Notes under the pieces: generated by a model | Database searches by the model: none | What the model was told of the DNA's origin: nothing | The model's input: the letters and a program-made list of their open reading frames with translations, nothing else | Made by a program: the position numbers and the translations under genes | Assembly (NCBI GenBank): GCA_964645285.1 | Contig: CAZYDR010000061.1 | Coordinates: 1-22,116, forward strand | DNA: 22,116 nt | DNA from: JAYZAP01 sp964645285 | GTDB lineage: Bacteria; Pseudomonadota; Alphaproteobacteria; JAAXGF01 | Direction of reading: 5' to 3' | In this document: piece after piece, positions 16,428-22,116 of the stretch | Layout: each line of letters starts with the position of its first letter | Position numbering within the stretch: the first letter of the stretch is position 1

Positions 16428-16576
16428 GCCCATCGACCACGACCACGTCCGCCATGAAACCGTTCACGGCGCGCCGGTTTGCTCTGGTTCAGGATAAGCG
16501 CTTGACCCACGGCCCAATCATTGCCAAAAAGCCCCATCTGTAGCGTTCCAGTCAGCCAGCATCAGGGGGTCCGTCC

Positions 16577-17742
<1,166 letters not shown>

Positions 17743-17746
<4 letters not shown>

Positions 17747-18447
17747 CCGAACCGGCGGAGCGATCGACCCGCACAGTGTATGGACGACGACACGGCAAGA
17801 AGCTGCGACCGGCGCGGCAAGCGCTGATCGACGATTTACTGCCGCGCTTACGGGTTGAACTGCCGGCCGCCGGTTACCTCGATCCGGCTCAACTATTTCC
17901 CTCAGCGGTAACCGCCGGCCTATGGCTCGAAATTGGTTTCGGGGCCGGCGAGCATCTCGCCTGGCAGGCCCGCAATCACCCGGATACAGGAATTATCGGC
18001 TGTGAGCCTTTCATCAACGGCATGGCCGCTTTGCTGTCCCGGGTGGCGACCGACGACCTGAATAATGTGAGGGTGTTCGACGACGACGCCCGCCTGCTCA
18101 TGAACAGCCTGACCGAGGCCTCGGTCGACCGCCTCTTCGTTTTGTTTCCCGACCCCTGGCCCAAGATGCGCCACCACAAGCGCCGGGTGGTCAATAGCGA
18201 GACCCTGGATGCCATGGCCCGCATCCTGAGCGATGGCGCTGAACTGCGCCTCGCTACCGACCATATGGGCTACTGCCGCTGGATGATCGAGCATATTGCG
18301 CCCCACCCGGCCTTCGAATGGCTGGCGCGGGGGCCCAATGATTGGCGTCAACGCCTCGATGACTGGCCCGAAACACGCTATGAATCGAAGGCGCTGACCG
18401 GATCAAAGCCGGTGTTCCTGCACTACCGGCGCCGGCCCAGAGCCTAA
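17743..18447 (+). CDS. trmB: tRNA (guanine-N7-)-methyltransferase TrmB
   Basis: TrmB makes m7G46 in tRNA. The 234-residue protein has the family opening TVYGRRHGKKLRPARQALID, motif I LEIGFGAGEHLAWQARNHP, NVRVFDDDARLLM, and the diagnostic LFPDPWPKMRHHKRRVVNSE. The C-terminal YCRWMIEHI and TRYESKAL fit the end of the family. The GTG start overlaps the metK stop (GTGA). Its stop faces the pilin cluster on the other strand. No clear plus-strand terminator is seen after it. In many alphaproteobacteria it lies directly upstream of rimP, but here rimP is about 15 kb away in the opposite orientation. Confidence 0.95.
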
Positions 18448-18457
18448 CTCTCAAACC

Positions 18458-18484
18458 AAAAATGGCGCCCCCAAAAGGGACGCC
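18458..18484 (-). terminator. Intrinsic terminator after the first pilin gene
   Basis: On the minus strand GGCGTCCC pairs with GGGGCGCC, with one mismatch, and the hairpin is followed by ATTTTT. It lies about 40 bases after the stop of the pilin at 18525-18692. Confidence 0.6.
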
Positions 18485-18524
18485 GAAACCGGGCTGCGAC
18501 TGCAGCGGCGTGCGTGAAGACGTC

Positions 18525-18692
18525 CTAGCCGTCGATCTCACGACCAACCGTGGTGAAGGTGCTCGAGAGGCTGTCGCCGAGCAGGCCGCCCGCGGCAATA
18601 ATCGCAACGGCGATACTGGCGGCGATCAGGCCATACTCAATGGCGGTAGCGCCGTCCTCATTCTTGGTAAAGTTGCGAAGATACTGGATCAT
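18525..18692 (-). CDS. Flp-type pilin (first of three)
   Basis: This 55-residue prepilin starts MIQYLRNFTKNEDG and then ATAIEYGLIAASIAVAIIAA, the Flp pilin signature. A prepilin peptidase would cut after the Gly at residue 14, leaving a mature pilin with Glu at position 5. The hydrophobic helix runs from about residue 21 to 38. The rest, SLSSTFTTVGREIDG, is short and polar. It differs from the two other pilins by lacking a four-residue YLRC repeat in the leader. An AGAGGG precedes the ATG. No tad/cpa assembly genes are in the window, so the secretion system must lie elsewhere. Confidence 0.9.
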   Translation of the reverse strand: MIQYLRNFTKNEDGATAIEYGLIAASIAVAIIAAGGLLGDSLSSTFTTVGREIDG

Positions 18693-18769
18693 GTGGTCAC
18701 CCTCTTGGTCAATGGATGCACCCTTGTTTTAGGGCCAGCGGCATGTTTCGTCTGGCAGCTAAGCGCCAT

Positions 18770-18789
18770 ATGGTTAACAAATCGCTAAC
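18770..18789 (-). promoter_or_regulatory. CtrA-like box upstream of the first pilin
   Basis: On the minus strand TTAG, seven bases, then TTAACCAT. This fits TTAA-N7-TTAAC, the CtrA-binding consensus, with one change in the first half-site. The same box is repeated upstream of the second pilin. Caulobacter pilA is CtrA-activated, which supports the idea but does not prove it here. Confidence 0.45.
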
Positions 18790-18818
18790 ATAGGAAACCC
18801 ATACAGGACGCCGGAGAA

Positions 18819-18855
18819 CAAGAAAACGCCCCTGAAACCAGGGACGCTTTTCTTG
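18819..18855. terminator. Intrinsic terminator after the second pilin (bidirectional)
   Basis: CAAGAAAACGCCCCTG (plus-strand reading) pairs with CAGGGACG and TTTTCTTG around a loop of about four bases, with one mismatch and one bulged base. The stem is flanked by A and T tracts on both sides, so it could stop transcription in both directions. It lies about 50 bases after the second pilin stop on the minus strand. Confidence 0.7.
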
Positions 18856-18903
18856 GTAACGGGCACGGCCATCGAGGCCACGCTCGCCAATAGCGATGTT
18901 CGG

Positions 18904-19086
18904 CTATTGGCCGTCGAGTTCGTCTTTCACATCGGTGAAGGTGCCCGAGAGGCTGTCGCCGAGCAGGCCAACCGCGGCGATAATCGCAACGGCGATGCCG
19001 GCGGCGATCAGGCCATACTCAATGGCGGTGGCGCCGTCCTCATTCTTGGTGAAACAACGAAGATAACAACGAAGATACTGGATCAT
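18904..19086 (-). CDS. Flp-type pilin (second of three, duplicated)
   Basis: This 60-residue prepilin starts MIQYLRCYLRCFTKNEDG and then ATAIEYGLIAAGIAVAIIAA. The leader is 18 residues, cut after Gly, and holds the duplicated segment YLRC. The mature part has Glu at position 5 and a hydrophobic helix. It differs from the third pilin only in the last residue (Gln versus Ser). I start at ATG 19084-19086, which has AGGAG seven bases upstream; an upstream ATG in the open frame is not supported. The stop codon lies within an 8-bp stem-loop (18886-18911). Confidence 0.92.
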   Translation of the reverse strand: MIQYLRCYLRCFTKNEDGATAIEYGLIAAGIAVAIIAAVGLLGDSLSGTFTDVKDELDGQ

Positions 19087-19140
19087 AGGAAGACTCCTCT
19101 TGGTCAATGGATGCGCCCTTGTTTTAGGGCCAGCGGCATG

Positions 19141-19170
19141 TTTCGTCTGTGACAAGTGTCACAAACGAAA
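19141..19170 (-). promoter_or_regulatory. Palindrome in the upstream region of the second pilin
   Basis: TTTCGT, CT, GTGACA, AG, TGTCAC, AA, ACGAAA forms a near-perfect 30-base inverted repeat, in two arms of six paired bases each. It is present only in copy B. It lies between the CtrA-like box and the second pilin start, so it could act as an RNA hairpin or an operator. Confidence 0.45.
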
Positions 19171-19199
19171 CGACAATTCGTCTGGCAGCTAAGCGTCAC

Positions 19200-19219
19200 A
19201 TGGTTAACAAATCGCTAAC
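19200..19219 (-). promoter_or_regulatory. CtrA-like box upstream of the second pilin
   Basis: It is the same TTAG-N7-TTAACCAT sequence on the minus strand as at 18770-18789, at an offset of 430 bases, so it was copied by the duplication. Confidence 0.45.
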
Positions 19220-19248
19220 ATAGGAAACCCATACAGGACGCCGGAGGA

Positions 19249-19285
19249 CAAGAAGACGCCCCTGAAACCAGGGCCGCTTTTCTTG
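19249..19285. terminator. Intrinsic terminator after the third pilin
   Basis: It is the homologue of the hairpin at 18819-18855 in copy B. A few changes weaken the outer A/T stem, but the GC-rich inner stem CCCTG-AAAC-CAGGG stays. Confidence 0.55.
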
Positions 19286-19333
19286 GCAACGGGCACGGCC
19301 ATCGAGGCCACGCTCGCCAATAGCGATGTTCGG

Positions 19334-19516
19334 CTAACTGCCGTCGAGTTCGTCTTTCACATCGGTGAAGGTACCCGAGAGGCTGTCGCCGAGCAGGCCA
19401 ACCGCGGCGATAATCGCAACGGCGATGCCGGCGGCGATCAGGCCATACTCAATGGCGGTGGCGCCGTCCTCATTCTTGGTGAAACAACGAAGATAACAAC
19501 GAAGATACTGGATCAT
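19334..19516 (-). CDS. Flp-type pilin (third of three, duplicated)
   Basis: This 60-residue prepilin is nearly identical to the second one; it ends DELDGS rather than DELDGQ. The leader MIQYLRCYLRCFTKNEDG carries the same YLRC repeat. A strong ribosome-binding sequence AAGGAG stands seven bases before the ATG at 19514-19516. The open frame runs much further upstream, but that extension has no pilin features and the ribosome-binding sequence favours the short form. Its upstream DNA is unlike that of the other two pilins, so it may have a different promoter. Confidence 0.92.
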   Translation of the reverse strand: MIQYLRCYLRCFTKNEDGATAIEYGLIAAGIAVAIIAAVGLLGDSLSGTFTDVKDELDGS

Positions 19517-19528
19517 AGGAAGACTCCT

Positions 19529-19855
19529 TGCGTGTCCTTCGGTTTTGCCGCGTGTCAAAATACCATGCGACGGGATATCGATATCGCAGTAACCGGACCG
19601 AACGTCATTCACAGTCCGAACGCGGCGCGTGACCAAGGTTTTACTACCGTCGGGCCCGTCGACGATACCCATAGTACGTAATGAGGTGCGTAACGCGTAT
19701 TGGTCAATACGTAATGATGGGTCTTTTTTTTCGTAATCCCCTGATATCATACTGAAATCAAAAGTACAACGGCGCGGCAACGAGCCCCTCTCCTCATTTC
19801 GCAAGATTCAAACTGATGGACGATTAGCTCGTTCAGGGCTGTGCCAGCCATATGG
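19529..19855. other. Gene-free regulatory stretch between third pilin and oxygenase gene
   Basis: There is no credible gene in these 327 bases. They hold a perfect 16-base palindrome with two-base centre (19696-19711, CGTATTG-GT-CAATACG), two copies of TACGTAATGA 33 bases apart (19675-19684 and 19708-19717), and the palindrome GATATCGATATC (19574-19585). A run of eight T follows near 19734. I see no clear -35/-10 pair for the third pilin. Confidence 0.6.
19696..19711. promoter_or_regulatory. Perfect palindrome, candidate operator upstream of the third pilin
   Basis: CGTATTG and CAATACG are perfect inverted repeats around GT. The site lies 180 bases upstream of the third pilin start and overlaps one of two TACGTAATGA direct repeats. 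The binding protein is unknown. Confidence 0.35.
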
Positions 19856-20467
19856 TTAATGGGAAATTTGGTGCAATCCAAAGCTGAAACGGCGGCTCCG
19901 AATCTCCGAAACGAAGTGGAATGGCCGCCTGTCAGTTCCCCGATAACCTGGCGCTCGAAGCAGGATGACCGTACCCGGCGCCGCATCGATATCGCGGCTC
20001 GCCCGGCCGCTACGATCCTGGCATAGAGCAAATCGGGCTTCCCCGGCGAGGGTAAACAGGGCTGCCAGGTTGATGTAACGCAGCCTGTCGCGGTGGGCCG
20101 TAATACCCAAGGCGCCGGGTTCGTAACGCTGCAGCACCAGGTCATCAAGACACAGCGGTCCCGGGAACGGATTGTGCTCGAGGCAATCCACGGCGGCCCT
20201 GACCAGAGCCTCGGATCGCCAGGCGAAACCGCGAAAGGGACTGTCGTCGGTAAAGTCGACACAAACGCCCATATCCTGGCGCACGATGCTGTTGCCGCGG
20301 CCGACCACCGACCGGGCCGAACGGTATTCGGCGCTTTCCGCTGCCGCGAGCAACCGGCGGCGCTCATGTTCGTCCAGCAAGGGCAATGACACCGCGTCCT
20401 CGGCGTCAAGCGTATCAAGCGCCGCCGCGACCTCGTCCGGGCCACTCAGGAAATCCCTGTCGATCAT
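19856..20467 (-). CDS. 2-oxoglutarate/Fe(II)-dependent oxygenase, AlkB-like
   Basis: This 203-residue protein is in the 2OG-Fe(II) oxygenase superfamily. The iron ligands are suggested by HRD (in GITAHRDRLRY) and by the His in RRPFHFVSE; the arginine that binds 2-oxoglutarate would be in RSRRFSFGLHQ. The segment LVLQRYEPGALGI is the AlkB-like NRYxPG motif. Substrates could be alkylated nucleic acid, protein or a small molecule; nothing here decides it. I start at ATG 20465-20467, with GGGGA a few bases upstream; the longer frame has no similarity. It is divergent from the methyltransferase gene at 20538, with 70 bases between them. Confidence 0.75.
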   Translation of the reverse strand: MIDRDFLSGPDEVAAALDTLDAEDAVSLPLLDEHERRRLLAAAESAEYRSARSVVGRGNSIVRQDMGVCVDFTDDSPFRGFAWRSEALVRAAVDCLEHNPFPGPLCLDDLVLQRYEPGALGITAHRDRLRYINLAALFTLAGEARFALCQDRSGRASRDIDAAPGTVILLRAPGYRGTDRRPFHFVSEIRSRRFSFGLHQISH

Positions 20468-20537
20468 TTGATCCCCATCCCACCGCCGTCTGGCGTTATG
20501 CTGGTTTCCCGCGAACAATCCCGACGCTACCGACGCC

Positions 20538-21038
20538 ATGGATTTACCGAACCGCCTTGACCGGATGATCATGCGACTCACGGCCCAGCGCAACTGTCTG
20601 GCGCAGGGGCTGGCGCTGATTGCCGACCTGCCCGGCCCGATCCTTGAATTCGACCTCGGTAAGGGGCGGACCTATGATTACCTGCGCAGCCAAGCGAACG
20701 GCCGCCGCATCGTCGCCTTCGACCGTGAAATTCATTGCCCGCCCGACTGCGTACCAGCACCCGACGACCTCATTTCGGGCGACTTCCAAGACACTGTACC
20801 CGGCGCAGGAGACCGTATCGGCGAACTTGCCGCCCTGGTCCATTTCGACGTTGGTAGCGAAAAACCTGAAGTCGATACCGCCCTCGTCGCCTTTCTTTCA
20901 GCCGCCGCCGACCCGCTGATCGCCCCCGGTGGTATCGTTATCGCCGATCGTACCATGTCCAATCCGCGCTGGCACTTGCTGCCGGCGCCGCCGGGCGGCA
21001 GCGATGGCAGTCATTTCATGTACCGGGTTGAAGATTAG
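20538..21038 (+). CDS. Small class I SAM-dependent methyltransferase-like protein (Methyltransf_17 type)
   Basis: This 166-residue protein begins MDLPNRLDRMIMRLTAQRNC and has the SAM-binding-like motif ILEFDLGKGRTYDYLR (about 35-50), where most relatives have LELGLGNGRTYDHLR. The end of strand 2 is IVAFDREI. Later motifs are LVHFDVGS and PGGIVIADRTM. The layout is that of the small PF12692-type family as I recall it; the substrate is not known. It starts near the divergent oxygenase gene and runs toward the hydratase genes, 10 bases after its stop, so it could be cotranscribed with them. Confidence 0.7.
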   Translation: MDLPNRLDRMIMRLTAQRNCLAQGLALIADLPGPILEFDLGKGRTYDYLRSQANGRRIVAFDREIHCPPDCVPAPDDLISGDFQDTVPGAGDRIGELAALVHFDVGSEKPEVDTALVAFLSAAADPLIAPGGIVIADRTMSNPRWHLLPAPPGGSDGSHFMYRVED

Positions 21039-21048
21039 GAAATTCGTG

Positions 21049-21840
21049 ATGGCTGATAACCACAACGAAGCGGCCACGATCATTGCCGACTCACGAGCCG
21101 CCGGGCAAACCCTCGGCGTGCTGCCCGATCATTGCCGGCCACGGGACGAAGCCGCCGGCTACGCGGTGCAGAACGCCGTACACCAGGCCCTGACGGCGCA
21201 CGGCTGGGGCAGTCTGGCGGGCTACAAGATCGGCTGCACCACACCGCTCATGCAGGAACGGTTGGAAATCGACAGCCCCTGCGGCGGCGGCATTCTCGCC
21301 TCGACCGTCCATCGAAGTGGTGTCGCCCTGGCCTGCGCCGACTACGTCAAGGTCGGCGTCGAAACCGAAATCGCCGTGGAAATCGGCAAGGATCTGGCGC
21401 CGGGGGACGGACCCTTCGACCGCGCCGCCATGGCCGACGTGGCGAGCGCCTGCATGGCGTCCATGGAGATTGTCGACAACCGCTATGAGGACTTTCGCGA
21501 AAGCGGACCGCCGACCCTCATCGCCGACGACTTTTTCGGCGCCGGTTGTGTCCTTGGTCCCCGCGTGGCCACCTGGCGCGATCTCGATCTCGCTATTGTC
21601 GCCGGACGCCTGCTGATCAACGGCGAAGAAGTCGGCAACGGCCACGGCGCCGACGCCCTCGGCCACCCCCTCGAGGCTCTGGCCTGGCTGGCCAATATCC
21701 TGGCTACCCGAGGGGTCGGCCTTAAGCGCGGACAAGTGGTGCTGACAGGCAGTGTGGTTACCCCCTATAATCCAGAACCCGGTGATCAGGTGACGGTTGT
21801 CTTCGACGGCCTTGGTGAGGTCCGGGCCTCGTTTTGTTGA
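21049..21840 (+). CDS. 2-keto-4-pentenoate hydratase-family protein (MhpD-like)
   Basis: This 263-residue protein belongs to the family of 2-hydroxypenta-2,4-dienoate hydratases and related decarboxylases (fumarylacetoacetase-like fold). Family marks are LAGYKIGCTTPLMQERLEID (about residues 56-75), the metal ligands in VETEIAVEIGKDL (E-x-E), SMEIVDNRYEDF, and the C-terminal GQVVLTGSVVTPYNPEPGDQ. The ribosome-binding sequence AGGAAA overlaps the stop of the upstream methyltransferase gene. A GTG three bases before the ATG could also start translation. A paralogue begins 14 bases after its stop. The precise reaction is not clear. Confidence 0.88.
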   Translation: MADNHNEAATIIADSRAAGQTLGVLPDHCRPRDEAAGYAVQNAVHQALTAHGWGSLAGYKIGCTTPLMQERLEIDSPCGGGILASTVHRSGVALACADYVKVGVETEIAVEIGKDLAPGDGPFDRAAMADVASACMASMEIVDNRYEDFRESGPPTLIADDFFGAGCVLGPRVATWRDLDLAIVAGRLLINGEEVGNGHGADALGHPLEALAWLANILATRGVGLKRGQVVLTGSVVTPYNPEPGDQVTVVFDGLGEVRASFC

Positions 21841-21854
21841 GCCCCGGAGTTATC

Positions 21855-22116
21855 ATGACCGAGCCTACGGAAGATCCCCGCCTGATCCGCGCCGCCGCGC
21901 TTATCGCCGCGGCTCGCCTTGAACGACGACTGCTTGACCCCTTGCCTGCGGAGTCCCGGCCCGACGATGTGGCCGAGGGCTACGCCGTGCAGGACATCCT
22001 CCACCGCAAGCTGGGCAAGGCCGGGCGAGGCGCCAGGGTCGGCTACAAGATCGGCTGCACCACCGTGACCATGCAGGAGATTCTCGGCATCCCCCATCCT
22101 TGCGCCGGCGGCATCC
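21855..22116 (+). CDS. Second 2-keto-4-pentenoate hydratase-family protein (partial)
   Basis: The first 87 codons of a paralogue of the upstream gene are visible. It starts MTEPTEDPRLIRAAALIAAA and has the same block EGYAVQDILHRKLG, then VGYKIGCTTVTMQEILGI and PCAGGI. GGAG lies five bases before the ATG. The rest is outside the window. The pair is like tandem hydratase and decarboxylase paralogues in meta-cleavage pathways, but nothing else of such a pathway is in view. Confidence 0.85.
   Translation, partial: MTEPTEDPRLIRAAALIAAARLERRLLDPLPAESRPDDVAEGYAVQDILHRKLGKAGRGARVGYKIGCTTVTMQEILGIPHPCAGGI

Larger units (their letters stand above)
18701..19095. repeat. Tandem duplication copy A (395 bp)
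   Basis: This copy holds the upstream region of the first pilin (with a CtrA-like box), the terminator after the second pilin, and the whole second pilin gene. It repeats at 19096-19528 with an offset of 395 bases at its left end and 430 in the rest, because copy B carries 35 more bases. The two copies abut at a three-base overlap, CCT. Only a few bases differ in the pilin part. Confidence 0.9.
19096..19528. repeat. Tandem duplication copy B (433 bp)
   Basis: This is the second copy of the pilin duplication. It holds the upstream region of the second pilin, the terminator after the third, and the third pilin gene. It carries 35 bases more than copy A, consisting of a 28-base segment plus a repeat of TTCGTCT. 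Confidence 0.9.

Noticed and set aside
16428..16576. Possible SAM riboswitch upstream of metK
   Set aside because: I compared it by eye with the SAM-II and SAM/SAH patterns I know and saw no match; only a good ribosome-binding sequence is supported. A covariance-model search would decide.
19734..19741. T-run after the palindrome as an intrinsic terminator
   Set aside because: The stem of the palindrome is separated from the T-run by more than 20 bases, and no plus-strand gene precedes it.
19334..19804. A longer open frame extending the third pilin upstream by about 97 residues
   Set aside because: The extension has no pilin or signal features, and a strong AAGGAG precedes the short start at 19516. 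Long open frames are common by chance in this GC-rich DNA.
19850..19858. TTAACCAT on the minus strand at the end of the oxygenase gene, similar to the CtrA half-site
   Set aside because: It covers the oxygenase stop codon and has no second half-site seven bases away; it is likely chance.

Overview
The window is high-GC, gene-dense DNA that looks like an alphaproteobacterium of the Rhodospirillales type, probably from a draft or metagenomic assembly (there is a run of 10 N at 11898-11907). The evidence is a Fur/Mur-type regulator lacking CxxC, a MucR/Ros-type regulator, the ornithine-lipid genes olsB-olsA, the series miaB-phoH-ybeY-corC-lnt-xre-metK-trmB, and rimP-nusA-ylxR-infB. This placement rests on recalled gene order and protein motifs; no database search was run.

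Layout. On the minus strand, 1-3252 holds rimP, nusA, ylxR and the 5' end of infB, as one tightly packed translation/transcription operon behind a short leader with a hairpin-plus-U-tract just before rimP. On the plus strand, 3490-4463 holds a small cold-shock-domain protein and a crotonase-family enzyme. On the minus strand, 5580-6140 and 4466-5518 hold a VanX-type D-Ala-D-Ala dipeptidase and an exported polysaccharide deacetylase. The plus strand then carries tsaB and rimI. A TusA-like gene lies opposite and overlaps the rimI end. It is followed by a mucR-like gene broken by an in-frame amber codon, then fur, olsB and olsA, and the long run miaB, phoH, ybeY, corC, lnt, an XRE regulator, metK and trmB. 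Many of these genes are joined by ATGA or GTGA overlaps.

From 18458 to 19528 on the minus strand there are three small Flp-type pilin genes. Two of them are almost identical and were made by a tandem duplication of about 0.4 kb that also copied a CtrA-like box and a terminator. A gene-free regulatory stretch (19529-19855) with a perfect palindrome follows, then a minus-strand AlkB-like 2-oxoglutarate/Fe(II) oxygenase, a divergent small SAM-dependent methyltransferase, and two tandem paralogous 2-keto-4-pentenoate hydratase-family genes, the second cut by the window edge.

The window is mainly core informational and envelope housekeeping. The most unusual points are the interrupted mucR, the pilin duplication that appears to have moved a promoter, the possible attenuator ahead of rimP, a probable assembly artefact inside phoH, and a split of the usual trmB-rimP neighbourhood that would fit a local inversion. 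I found no clear undescribed defence or mobile system, no CRISPR array, no IS element, and no tRNA or rRNA gene.
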